The notes below the pieces were generated by a model. That model searched no databases. It was not told the origin of the DNA and saw nothing but the letters and a program-made list of their open reading frames with translations. The position numbers and the translations under genes are program-made. From positions 1 to 64,000 of IMG/VR virus record IMGVR_UViG_3300044732_003010: a DNA stretch of 64,000 nt; one strand, written 5' to 3'. Shown here in pieces: positions 8,802 through 16,512 of this stretch (position 1 is its first letter; every line of letters begins with the position of its first letter). The DNA is from a virus.

Positions 8802-8830
8802 TTGACAATTTTAGGAGTCCCTGATAGGAT
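8802..8830 (+). promoter_or_regulatory. sigma70-like promoter (TTGACA / TAGGAT)
   Basis: TTGACA at 8802-8807, 17 bases, then TAGGAT at 8825-8830. It is embedded in a 14-base direct repeat, CCTGATAGGATTGA, at 8792-8805 and 8820-8833. It would drive the structured intergenic region and the small genes beyond. Confidence 0.5.
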
Positions 8831-9035
8831 TGAAGTGCTAGAGTAGCTTGGTAGCTAAAGGCTGAAACGGAGCCTTCAACCGAAAAGGGACTTAATGCAA
8901 AAAATAAAGTTATTTTTTGTTTTAAAACTGAAATTTGCGAATCCACCGAACTTGGCAAAGATTGAGTGAGGGAAGGGCGTTTCGTCAGGAGTAGATTTAA
9001 TTAAGTTTTGCGGGTTCGATTCCCGTCTGGGGACT
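8817..9035 (+). ncRNA. candidate structured RNA with tRNA-like 3' arm
   Basis: A 239-base gene-free stretch. Near its left end GTCCCT (8817-8822) can pair with AGGGAC (~8887-8892), enclosing GG(A)TTGA/TCAACC and two hairpins, TAGCT/AGCTA and AGGCT/AGCCT. At the right end GCGGG-TTCGATT-CCCGT (~9010-9026) is a textbook T-arm followed by CTGGGGA. GTCCCTG can also pair with this last segment, like a tRNA or tmRNA acceptor. A complete tRNA cannot be drawn and no convincing tmRNA tag is seen. Alternatives: remnant tRNA 3' end acting as an attachment site. Confidence 0.45.
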
Positions 9036-9239
9036 ATGATCGGACAATATATTCCTTCCCGATACCCTGAAAAGATTTATCGTGTTAATTCCTATGGTCA
9101 AATTTTCCCTCGGTGTAAACCATTGGGGATTATTAAGACTGCCATAGGAATCTACTATCACTTTGAATCAATTGATCGCCTCACAAAAGGAGAACATTTT
9201 TACTGTTTTAGAAAAGAAGATTTTCAAGAAATCTCTTGA
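9036..9239 (+). CDS. hypothetical small protein
   Basis: 67 aa, starting immediately after the tRNA-like arm with no clear ribosome binding site. Rich in aromatic and basic residues (YPEKIYRVNSYGQIFPRCKPLG); sequence suggests a small beta-rich domain. Family not recognised. First gene of a cassette of very short genes between primase and helicase. Confidence 0.5.
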   Translation: MIGQYIPSRYPEKIYRVNSYGQIFPRCKPLGIIKTAIGIYYHFESIDRLTKGEHFYCFRKEDFQEIS

Positions 9240-9262
9240 CAATTCTAGCAGAATGATATAAG
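9236..9262 (+). promoter_or_regulatory. TTGACAATTC-type promoter
   Basis: TTGACA at 9236-9241 and TATAAG at 9257-9262, 15 bases apart (short). The TTGACAATTC word recurs before several other small genes (20322, 29464, 42730). It lies 28 bases before the gene at 9290. Confidence 0.45.
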
Positions 9263-9289
9263 ATTTAAGTAATCAATTAAGGGGGAATC

Positions 9290-9478
9290 ATGAAGCTTAT
9301 TGCAAATATGAGCACTGCTAAAATTAGTTATTACGCTAATTTTTATGCTGGACAATATCGAAGTTCTAAAAAAGAATCTGGAGAAAATATACAAATAAAA
9401 CGTGACGTTTTATACTCTAAAATTCGGGAGTACAACAAAGTTTTAGAACAGCGTGGACTTGAAAAAGTAAAGGTGTAA
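9290..9478 (+). CDS. hypothetical small basic protein
   Basis: 62 aa after AAGGGGGAATC, with the promoter above in front. Mostly helical and basic (DVLYSKIREYNKVLEQRGLEKVKV at the C-terminus). No recognised domain. Confidence 0.5.
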   Translation: MKLIANMSTAKISYYANFYAGQYRSSKKESGENIQIKRDVLYSKIREYNKVLEQRGLEKVKV

Positions 9479-9485
9479 GTGTAAA

Positions 9486-9638
9486 ATGACAACAAACTCA
9501 AAAAAGCGACTATATTGTGTAATTTTTTGGCTAACGATTTTGGCTTATTTAGTAATTATATCGGCTTTATCATTAGATGCGAACGAAGCCTATAAAGACT
9601 ACAAAGTTAATTTGAGCCTATTGTACGGTATTGTTTAA
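9486..9638 (+). CDS. 50-aa single-span membrane protein
   Basis: A short reading frame starting 8 bases after the previous stop. Residues ~9-28 (LYCVIFWLTILAYLVIISAL) form one clear membrane segment preceded by lysines, so the N-terminus is probably cytoplasmic. Function unknown. Confidence 0.5.
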   Translation: MTTNSKKRLYCVIFWLTILAYLVIISALSLDANEAYKDYKVNLSLLYGIV

Positions 9639-9655
9639 AAAGTAAAGGTGTGATT

Positions 9656-9817
9656 ATGGAAAAAAAAACTAAAAAAGCATGGGCTAAATTATCAAGTCAG
9701 GATGACATTGATAAGAACAAAGGACTTATCAGAGGGACAGATGAGCAAGAGTCTGCCAAAAGATTTAAAGCGCACCTAGAAAATTGTAGAAAACACTTAA
9801 AGGATTGGAGACAATGA
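9656..9817 (+). CDS. 53-aa charged hypothetical protein
   Basis: Short frame starting MEKKTKKAWAKLSSQDDIDK. Highly charged, no membrane segment. Its TGA overlaps the ATG of the next gene (ATGA), so the two are probably translationally coupled. Family not recognised. Confidence 0.45.
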   Translation: MEKKTKKAWAKLSSQDDIDKNKGLIRGTDEQESAKRFKAHLENCRKHLKDWRQ

Positions 9818-9966
9818 GATACACGATCAGGACAATAGATAGAGAAAATAAGCCTTGCAAGATTAAAGCTTCTATGCACGAAAGCCGATTAATGGCTTAT
9901 TTAGACGCTTTAAGCCGCAACGGTCATCATGGTATCGTAGTAGAGGAATCAGTAGGTATTTCTTAG
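9814..9966 (+). CDS. 50-aa hypothetical protein
   Basis: Starts in the ATGA overlap with the previous gene. Pattern MRYTIRTIDRENKPCKI...IVVEESVGIS suggests a beta-alpha-beta mini-domain. No function assigned. Confidence 0.45.
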   Translation: MRYTIRTIDRENKPCKIKASMHESRLMAYLDALSRNGHHGIVVEESVGIS

Positions 9967-9991
9967 TAAATTTACCCAACAGGAGTAACAC

Positions 9992-10393
9992 ATGAACACA
10001 TGGCAAATAGCGGAAAAGTTATTTAATTTCTGTAAAGAAAAATACCCGGATTTAGACTGGAATTTTGATTTTACAGATAATGGCTACGAAATCATTCAAT
10101 GCTTAACTTTTTCTAATGACAGCATAGAGATTAGATACGGTTTTTGTACGGGATTAGACAGACGACTTAAGTGTGTTCAGTGGCAAGATAACCAAATAGG
10201 AAGGTTTAAAATTTGGATAAATCCTCCTACTGAGTTCTGTCATGATCGGTATGAAGACATTATAGTTTTTGAGAATCTTGCCTATTATAGACATGAGCTA
10301 TGGAGTGCAGAAGATTGGAAATTAGTTAGTCAATACCGAAAAATAATGTTAAATATTTTCACTTTCATTCTTGATGAAGTTAAAAATATCTAG
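9992..10393 (+). CDS. tandem-family protein, copy 1
   Basis: 133 aa after AACAGGAGTAACAC. First of four close paralogues in a row. Family pattern: N-terminal helix TWQIAEKLFNFCKEKYPDLDWNF, a beta-rich middle ending FKIWINPP, and a C-terminal helix QYRKIMLNIFTFILDE. Nothing suggests an enzyme. The shape (short helix, sheet, long helix) resembles small binding or immunity-type proteins, but this is only an impression. A strong terminator separates it from copy 2. Confidence 0.65.
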   Translation: MNTWQIAEKLFNFCKEKYPDLDWNFDFTDNGYEIIQCLTFSNDSIEIRYGFCTGLDRRLKCVQWQDNQIGRFKIWINPPTEFCHDRYEDIIVFENLAYYRHELWSAEDWKLVSQYRKIMLNIFTFILDEVKNI

Positions 10394-10394
10394 C

Positions 10395-10427
10395 ATTACT
10401 AGACAGAATATCTGTCTAGTAATTTTA
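10395..10427 (+). terminator. intrinsic terminator between paralogues
   Basis: ATTACTAGACAGA (10395-10407) pairs perfectly with TCTGTCTAGTAAT (10411-10423) around an ATA loop, then TTTT. A 13-bp stem is strong, so copies 2-4 either need their own promoter or depend on readthrough. Confidence 0.75.
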
Positions 10428-10444
10428 CCCAACAGGAGTAACAA

Positions 10445-10876
10445 GTGGACATAAAACAAGTAACAGGGAAAATATTAGAATTCTGTCACAGAAGTTATCC
10501 AAATTTAAGATGGAATTACTCTTATAGTGATATTGATAGTTGTAAGGATGTTTCACTTATTTTTGGCTCTTGCTCTTTGTTTAAACTAGAACTAGAAATT
10601 CGCTCATATGAAAAACAAGAGCGTTATTCTTACGAAAAAGAAGCTACTTACGATTATATACTAGGGTCGCTTCTAATATCTCAATCAGAAGAAAAATCCT
10701 TACTTCCCTGGTCAGGTAGTTTTCAAGTGAGTCTAAACCATAATAAGAATAGCGAGTTAGAGTTTATGATTGCAACCCATGACGAGTGGAATGATGATAG
10801 CTGGAGTGTAGTAAAACAAGCCAGAAAAATAGTGAGAGAAATCTTTAATTTTATTGAAGACGAAATCCAAGAATAG
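10445..10876 (+). CDS. tandem-family protein, copy 2
   Basis: 143 aa from a GTG behind AGGAGTAACAA. Same layout as copy 1: IKQVTGKILEFCHRSYPNLRWNY at the start, FQVSLNHN in the middle, QARKIVREIFNFIEDEIQE at the end. The middle is longer and diverged. The leader and first codons are almost identical to copy 3, pointing to recent duplication or gene conversion. Confidence 0.65.
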   Translation: MDIKQVTGKILEFCHRSYPNLRWNYSYSDIDSCKDVSLIFGSCSLFKLELEIRSYEKQERYSYEKEATYDYILGSLLISQSEEKSLLPWSGSFQVSLNHNKNSELEFMIATHDEWNDDSWSVVKQARKIVREIFNFIEDEIQE

Positions 10877-10889
10877 ACAGGAGTAACAA

Positions 10890-11249
10890 GTGGACATAAA
10901 ACAAGTAACAGAAAAAATATTCAATTTCTGTAAAGAAAAATACCCAGATTTAGACTGGAATTTTGACTCTGAAAATAATATAATTCAGTGTCCACTTTTT
11001 CCTGATGAATTAATAATAGAGGTTTTTCTGGATAGTCCGCTTAAGCGTATTTCATGCGAAGCATATCATGTAGGCACGTTTGAATTGTGGATAAACCCTG
11101 ACGATAGCAATAACTATCCTTATGAGAATCAAATAGCATTTGATTATATTAGAAAGTCAAAATCTGATTATTTTGACAACAAATACAGAGAAACTCGAAA
11201 AGTAATGCTAGGCATTTTTAATTTCATTCTCGATGAGATTCAAGAGTAA
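10890..11249 (+). CDS. tandem-family protein, copy 3
   Basis: 119 aa from a GTG after AGGAGTAACAA. The first residues match copy 2, then FNFCKEKYPDLDWNF matches copy 1, so it looks like a mosaic of its neighbours. FELWINPDDS and ETRKVMLGIFNFILDEIQE complete the pattern. Shortest of the four. Confidence 0.65.
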   Translation: MDIKQVTEKIFNFCKEKYPDLDWNFDSENNIIQCPLFPDELIIEVFLDSPLKRISCEAYHVGTFELWINPDDSNNYPYENQIAFDYIRKSKSDYFDNKYRETRKVMLGIFNFILDEIQE

Positions 11250-11262
11250 ATAGGAGTAACAA

Positions 11263-11637
11263 ATGGACACATGGCAAATAGCTTGGAAAATATTCAAATT
11301 TTGCAGGGAACAACACCCAAATCTAAGATGGGACATCAAATCTGTAAGAAAAGACTCAACATATATTTATGGATCAGATTCTTTTATTGAATTAACATTA
11401 AGGGTTCACAAAGAATGTGAATTTGAATATATTTTAGGTTCTTCTAAAATATCACCTCCTATGCTCTGGCTAGGCACGTTTCACGTTTGGATAAATTTTG
11501 AAAAAAATAGTGACATAGATTTTACTCTTTATGAGACAGACAAAATATGGGACGAAAAAGATTGGCTATTATCCAAACAATCTCGAAAAATAATGTTAAA
11601 TATTTTTAACTTTATTCTCGATGAAATCCAAGAGTAA
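11263..11637 (+). CDS. tandem-family protein, copy 4
   Basis: 124 aa after AGGAGTAACAA. IAWKIFKFCREQHPNLRWDI at the start, LGTFHVWINFE in the middle, QSRKIMLNIFNFILDEIQE at the end. Copies 2, 3 and 4 are spaced 13 bases apart, a regular tandem array. Confidence 0.65.
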   Translation: MDTWQIAWKIFKFCREQHPNLRWDIKSVRKDSTYIYGSDSFIELTLRVHKECEFEYILGSSKISPPMLWLGTFHVWINFEKNSDIDFTLYETDKIWDEKDWLLSKQSRKIMLNIFNFILDEIQE

Positions 11638-11660
11638 AAACATTACTAAGAGTTAAAATA

Positions 11661-11993
11661 ATGGCGACAAACAAAGAGTTAGGACTTCCGCCTAAAGGAA
11701 CGTATCCAGCTAAGGTAATTGAAGTTATCGATAATTTTAAAGTAGTAATAAACCGTGGTAAATTAAATTGTATCCGAATAGATACTTCTCATCTAGTTTA
11801 TTCGATTACAAACAAGCCAATATACGACCCGATAACTAGCGACTTCATTGGTCATCGTATTCTTTATAAAGGGTCAGGAATGATTATTTCTGTTGAAGAA
11901 AATACCTCTATTATTCAAGCTTGCAATAATTCTCGATACGACTGCAAGGAATTTGTCAATGTTTGTGTCGGCGATTTAGTTATTTGTATTTGA
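11661..11993 (+). CDS. hypothetical protein
   Basis: 110 aa. Residues 1-40 (LGLPPKGTYPAKVIEVIDNFKVVINRG) look like a small beta-barrel of the kind found in ribosome- or nucleic-acid-binding proteins; the rest is beta-rich with Cys residues near the end. It interrupts the run of tandem-family genes. No family recognised. Confidence 0.5.
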   Translation: MATNKELGLPPKGTYPAKVIEVIDNFKVVINRGKLNCIRIDTSHLVYSITNKPIYDPITSDFIGHRILYKGSGMIISVEENTSIIQACNNSRYDCKEFVNVCVGDLVICI

Positions 11994-12003
11994 GGTAATA
12001 ACA

Positions 12004-12480
12004 ATGGAACTATTAAAAAAAGCGTCACTTAAAGAAATCTCTGATTTCTTTAAAAAAACTTTTGAGCAGATGAGTATCTCCGGATACGATACAGTGGACA
12101 TCTCAGAGTGGGATACAGTCGCAGACGACAAATGTATTCGTTTAATAGGAACTTTGGTAATTAAAGAAGATTATCTTTACAAAACTTATGGTAAGTTAAT
12201 AAAAAACAAAAAGTATGAAGTTTTGATTGAATGTCGAGAAATTTCGACTGAATATCAATTGATAAACAAATGCTTTGAAAAAATCACAATAGAAGGTACG
12301 TTAGGCGGGTCTTTGGTTGTCCTGCATTGGAACTACAGTCTTGACAGAAACAATGAAACCTCAAGATATAATCTTTATCCAAGCGGAAACAAAGAAGAGT
12401 TCGATATTTTGATTCCAGAAGCAACAAAAATAATGGAAACTATTTTAGGTTTTATCAAAACAATTAAAGCTGAGGATTAA
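12004..12480 (+). CDS. distant member of the tandem family, copy 5
   Basis: 158 aa. Diverged, but the plan is kept: N-terminal helix KEISDFFKKTFEQM, a beta-rich centre with WDTVADDKCIRLIGTLVIK, and a C-terminal ILIPEATKIMETILGFIKTI. The last motif parallels SRKIMLNIFNFI of copies 1-4. Homology is suggested, not proven. Confidence 0.5.
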   Translation: MELLKKASLKEISDFFKKTFEQMSISGYDTVDISEWDTVADDKCIRLIGTLVIKEDYLYKTYGKLIKNKKYEVLIECREISTEYQLINKCFEKITIEGTLGGSLVVLHWNYSLDRNNETSRYNLYPSGNKEEFDILIPEATKIMETILGFIKTIKAED

Positions 12481-12485
12481 CGCTA

Positions 12486-12947
12486 ATGAACAAAACAGAA
12501 GCATTAAAACAAATTGAGGTTTTTTGTAGAGAAACTTTTAGTCAGTCTAATTACTCAGAATGGCAAATAAAGACGGAAGACGGATTTTCCTATCTACAGG
12601 GAACACTGGAAATTTTTTGTCAAAGTCTAACTCAATGTCAATACGGGGTATGGATTGAATATCAAAATAAATATTCTAAAAAATTAATAGTTACAGTAGA
12701 AGCTTGTTTAGCTTTAGAGTATAATTCTGTACCTTATCTTAGTTGGGTTGAAATAAAATCAAACAGGAAAAAAATACAGGGAGATGGTAAACATTTGTAT
12801 ATTTTACTACCAGAAACAAAAAAAATAATAAAACCTATCTTAGACTTTATCGAAAATGAAATACAAATCAAAATAGATTTGTCTAAAAAGGTTGAAAAAG
12901 GTAGTTGCTTACAATTGACTATGGATTTTATTAAAACCAAAATATAA
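12486..12947 (+). CDS. distant member of the tandem family, copy 6
   Basis: 153 aa, 5 bases after copy 5. LKQIEVFCRETFSQSNYSEWQI at the start and LLPETKKIIKPILDFIENEIQ near the end echo the family. About 25 extra C-terminal residues. Closest to copy 5. It ends 14 bases before the helicase gene, so the cassette is embedded in the replication operon. Confidence 0.5.
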   Translation: MNKTEALKQIEVFCRETFSQSNYSEWQIKTEDGFSYLQGTLEIFCQSLTQCQYGVWIEYQNKYSKKLIVTVEACLALEYNSVPYLSWVEIKSNRKKIQGDGKHLYILLPETKKIIKPILDFIENEIQIKIDLSKKVEKGSCLQLTMDFIKTKI

Positions 12948-12961
12948 TCTGAAATAAAAAC

Positions 12962-14785
12962 ATGACACTAGCACTACAAGCACAAACACTTTTCGTACCG
13001 ACTAAACCACAAATTCAATTAAGAGATGACCAAAAAGCTCTTAAAAGAGAACTGTATGACGCTCTAAAAATCTACAAAAGAGCCTTAGTCGTTGCCCCTT
13101 GCGGATGGGGAAAAACAGTATTTTTTTGTCAAATAATCTACGACGCTACTGTAAAAAGGCAGCGTCGGACTTTAATCGTAGTACCTTTTACGGTACTTAT
13201 TGAGCAAACCCTAGAAACTTTGGGGAAATTTGGACTATCTGCTGGGGTAATTGCTGGTAACTACAAAGAAGATAGAAACCAATTAGTACAAATTGCAACG
13301 ACTCAAACCTTATCTAGAGGACGAGATATTACTTGGTTTAATCCCGAAGTAATACTAGCCGATGAAGTTCATCTATCAGCTTACTGCCAATGGTTTAAAG
13401 ATAGCTTTCCCAATCTTAAAAACGGTAAGCAAACAACCTCAATTAAAGACATTCGTGACGAATTAGCAGTATTAGGTATCGCTGTAGAAAGAGAGGACAT
13501 AGAACCTTACAAAATTACTTTTGAGGAAGCTAAAGAAAAATGCAAACACCTTAGTCTAGTTCACGCTGAGTCAAAAGAGATATTACAAGAAATAAACTCA
13601 GCATGGGAAGTAATTCGGAAACAACAGCACCTTTTTTCGGGGAAAACCCTACCAGTAGATAATCGTCTCGTAATTGGTCTAACAGCAACCCCGTGGCGGT
13701 TATCGAAACGTGAAGAGCTAGGAGATATATTTGAGGTTCAGGTAACTGGGCCTACTCCAAAAGAAATGATTGAACGGGGCGCGCTTGTCGGTTGCGTTTA
13801 CTTTGGGACTAAAAATAAAATAAACACTAAAGGGGTAAAAATTAATGGCGGTGACTTTGATGCTAGTCAGTTAGAGATTCGTTGTCTTGAGGCGGTAAAA
13901 TCAACAGTTTCCGAGTATCGCAGGCTCGGTCAAGGGAGACAGTTCGTTTGTTTTGCTGCGGGTGTAGAACACGCTAAAAGCCTCTGTACAGAATTTAACG
14001 AGAGGGGTGTTCCCACGGCCATTATCACAGCCGAAACACCAGAGCAGGAAAGAAGAGAAATATTTAGAAAAGTAGCTGAATTAAGATTGCGGGGGATTGT
14101 AAATATTAATACCTGCGGAATAGGATTTAATTTGCCCGCAATTTCTTGTATAATTCATGCCAGACCAACTAAGAGCAGAACTCTTTATATTCAGATGACT
14201 GGTCGCGGTCAACGGCTTTGTAGCTGGCTAGGCAAGATTGATTGTCTGATTTTGGATCAAGCGGGGAACGTAACCGAGCATGGATTTATCGAGGATGTAA
14301 AGTATCCTCAACTTTCTACGTCCTCTGATACCCCAAAAGGGCAAGCTCCGACTAAAGAGTGCGAAAATTGCAATAAAATAACCTACGCTTCCGCTCGTAT
14401 TTGTCCTCACTGTGGCCACGAATTTCCGACAAAAGAAAAAAAACAAATCGCCAACGAAAGACTAGAGATTATAATTCACGATAAAGATAGAGAATTATAC
14501 CTAGCCTACAAGTACGCTCTCAGACAAGCTTACAAAAAAGGTGAGCATATTGAAAGTGTCCGGGGATGGATGATCAAAACATTTAAAAATCCTAGACTAA
14601 GCAAAGACTGGATGCCCCCTAAATCTTGGAAGTTACACGCAATCTTCAAAAAAGACTATACTGTAAATGACTTGAATAATTACGAGGCTTACTTGAAAAG
14701 TCTTTGCAAAATTGAAAACAATAACTGGGTAAAAGCCAAAATGGCAGAGGAATTTGGAGATGGCTGGGACAATATTCGGCTCTAA
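12962..14785 (+). CDS. SF2 DEAD/DEAH-type helicase with C-terminal zinc ribbon
   Basis: 607 aa. Walker A APCGWGKT (45-52), motif II DEVH (134-137), motif III LTATPWRL, and motif VI QMTGRGQRL mark a superfamily 2 helicase of the SSL2/UvrB-like branch. CENCNKITYASARICPHCG (~462-480) is a four-cysteine zinc ribbon, followed by a helical C-terminus. An ATP-driven translocase for replication, recombination or repair is expected. The tail-protein gene at 14760 overlaps its end. Confidence 0.85.
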   Translation: MTLALQAQTLFVPTKPQIQLRDDQKALKRELYDALKIYKRALVVAPCGWGKTVFFCQIIYDATVKRQRRTLIVVPFTVLIEQTLETLGKFGLSAGVIAGNYKEDRNQLVQIATTQTLSRGRDITWFNPEVILADEVHLSAYCQWFKDSFPNLKNGKQTTSIKDIRDELAVLGIAVEREDIEPYKITFEEAKEKCKHLSLVHAESKEILQEINSAWEVIRKQQHLFSGKTLPVDNRLVIGLTATPWRLSKREELGDIFEVQVTGPTPKEMIERGALVGCVYFGTKNKINTKGVKINGGDFDASQLEIRCLEAVKSTVSEYRRLGQGRQFVCFAAGVEHAKSLCTEFNERGVPTAIITAETPEQERREIFRKVAELRLRGIVNINTCGIGFNLPAISCIIHARPTKSRTLYIQMTGRGQRLCSWLGKIDCLILDQAGNVTEHGFIEDVKYPQLSTSSDTPKGQAPTKECENCNKITYASARICPHCGHEFPTKEKKQIANERLEIIIHDKDRELYLAYKYALRQAYKKGEHIESVRGWMIKTFKNPRLSKDWMPPKSWKLHAIFKKDYTVNDLNNYEAYLKSLCKIENNNWVKAKMAEEFGDGWDNIRL

Positions 14786-15425
14786 TGGATTATTACTGGC
14801 ATCTTCCCAGGAATACAAAGAACAAATAGCGAACGAGCTATTTAGACTTATTTCTATAGGCTCTGCGCCTATTCTTTCCCGTACCCTTGCCACACCCCCA
14901 AGTCCTCAAAATATAGATAGCTACTATATTGTCCCCGCAGGAGCTACTGGGGCATGGGTGGGGAAGACTAATCAGATAGCTTATCCCGTAATTGGCTTGA
15001 ATGGATTGCCTACAGGAACTTGGAAATTCTGGCAGCCTTTTGTCGGACTAACAGTTTTTCTTGTTTCTGGAGAAGCAATATTTTTTAATGGAACAAACTG
15101 GGTACTTGTTTCTAGTTTTGATCAATACTCTGGGGATATAGAAGCTCCTGCTGCTCAAATCTACCCTCTTGATTTCGCTTTATTAAGAGGTTATAATATC
15201 CTAAGTTTTAGTGCGGTAACTCAATCTGGTACAGCTACTATATCGGTTAAAATCAATGGAATAGATGTCCCTGAGTTAACCGATTTATCTATTACTTCTA
15301 CTCGATTAACCGTTTCTGTGACAACAGAAAATTTTGTTAACATAGGAAACAGAGTAGAACTTGCTGTTTCTGCTGTTAATAGCCCGAAACATTTATTTTT
15401 TACTATAGGGAGAAAATATGTCTAG
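14760..15425 (+). CDS. tail-associated protein with DUF2793-like domain
   Basis: 221 aa from the ATG at 14760, with AGAGG nine bases upstream; it overlaps the helicase gene by 26 bases. PPSPQNIDSYYIVPAGATG...WKFWQPFVGLTVFLVSGEA matches the DUF2793-type repeat of phage tail proteins. The C-terminal half is beta-rich (SVKINGIDVPELTD). It opens the tail-hub module and probably belongs to the distal tail or fibre. Confidence 0.6.
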   Translation: MAGTIFGSNGLLLASSQEYKEQIANELFRLISIGSAPILSRTLATPPSPQNIDSYYIVPAGATGAWVGKTNQIAYPVIGLNGLPTGTWKFWQPFVGLTVFLVSGEAIFFNGTNWVLVSSFDQYSGDIEAPAAQIYPLDFALLRGYNILSFSAVTQSGTATISVKINGIDVPELTDLSITSTRLTVSVTTENFVNIGNRVELAVSAVNSPKHLFFTIGRKYV

Positions 15426-15594
15426 ATGGTTGTTTTTTCCTTTTCTTAATCCTTTTATTCCTGACGGCGAATTTAAAAGTTGCCAACTAAGCAATGCTAT
15501 TGTTAATAGTATGCGTCCTGTGGATACCGTAAATGGTACTTTTCTCTATTGCTCTTTTGATATAATTAATTCAGGATTTGATAGAACACCATGA
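15418..15594 (+). CDS. 58-aa gene made from a duplicated 3' end
   Basis: Starts inside the end of the previous gene. Its last ~30 residues (PVDTVNGTFLYCSFDIINSGF) are almost the same as the end of the gene at 16513-17292, and the DNA (about 15500-15594 versus 17199-17292) is clearly duplicated. It may be a degenerate fragment left by recombination rather than a working gene. Confidence 0.4.
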   Translation: MSRWLFFPFLNPFIPDGEFKSCQLSNAIVNSMRPVDTVNGTFLYCSFDIINSGFDRTP

Positions 15595-16511
15595 CTAACT
15601 TAACTAATCAAGATAACGTTGGTAATTACTATTTTGGTTATAGAGCCAATAATTTGCCCTTTGACAATGCCCAAATAGCATTAAATGCACCAACTCTTGT
15701 GAATTGGATTAATGCTTGTTTTGGAGACACTTATGCCGTAGTAAGTTCCGGTACGAATAGTTTTAATCTTATACTGCCTCATCCTAACGAAGTTCTTACT
15801 CCACCAGCGACATCTGTTACGCCGTGGCCAGATAGTAAACGCAGATTTACAGAGAGTGATATAAACGGCATAGCTTCAGGAAGCTCTAATAATCCGGTTT
15901 CCTATTTAATACCAGGCGGCGGACAAAGAAGTATTGATTTAAACTCTAATCCAAATTATGTCTATTACGCAGTATTAAATAATTTTTCTTTAAATATCTT
16001 TTATTGTCGATATAATTCATCTGGGTTAATTCCTGATGTGGCTAGTGTATTTACAAGCATAGGATTTTTAAAAAATCCTTTATATCCATCATCTAGTTTT
16101 GTCCGAAATGCCTATTATTATAGTTTAGGTTGTTCTGAGAATAACTGGACGAATGGTGGAGGCCACCCTGAAGTCTTGGGAGTTCAAGCCCCATCACTCA
16201 AATATTTAAGAGTTCCGAATGTGTCAACTCCTGTTACCGCCGATCCAATTGCAAACTATGCTATTTCTTGTCAGACGGCTACCCCCGGAGCCAACACCAC
16301 AGATTTGGTGCTTCGAGACGATGAGGCTCCAAACAAAGCCATCGGAATTGTTTCTAATGTACTCAAAACAACCCTAAATATTCCCGTGGGACAAATCTAT
16401 AGAAATACAGGGGTTGATCCTGATGGTTCCGATAATCCGAGTTGGATGTGTGTCGGAAAAATGGGGAACGAATCTATATTAATGCGAGCATGGGCTACAG
16501 GGTTAGTTTAG
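15591..16511 (+). CDS. hypothetical tail/virion protein
   Basis: 306 aa, overlapping the previous stop (ATGA). Rich in Asn, Ser, Gly, Pro and aromatics, low in Lys, typical of beta-structured virion proteins. GGGQRSIDLNSNPNYVYYA is notable. No family recognised; it lies between a DUF2793-like protein and the DUF2460-like protein, so a distal-tail role is likely. Confidence 0.55.
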   Translation: MTNLTNQDNVGNYYFGYRANNLPFDNAQIALNAPTLVNWINACFGDTYAVVSSGTNSFNLILPHPNEVLTPPATSVTPWPDSKRRFTESDINGIASGSSNNPVSYLIPGGGQRSIDLNSNPNYVYYAVLNNFSLNIFYCRYNSSGLIPDVASVFTSIGFLKNPLYPSSSFVRNAYYYSLGCSENNWTNGGGHPEVLGVQAPSLKYLRVPNVSTPVTADPIANYAISCQTATPGANTTDLVLRDDEAPNKAIGIVSNVLKTTLNIPVGQIYRNTGVDPDGSDNPSWMCVGKMGNESILMRAWATGLV

Positions 16512-16512
16512 C

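Noticed and set aside
8899-8967. tmRNA tag frame starting at GCA
   Set aside because: The frame ends in LGKD, unlike the hydrophobic tags of known tmRNAs, so a tmRNA is not claimed.
8817-9035. tRNA with group I intron
   Set aside because: The inner part is too short and shows no group I core segments; the 5' half does not give an anticodon arm with U33.
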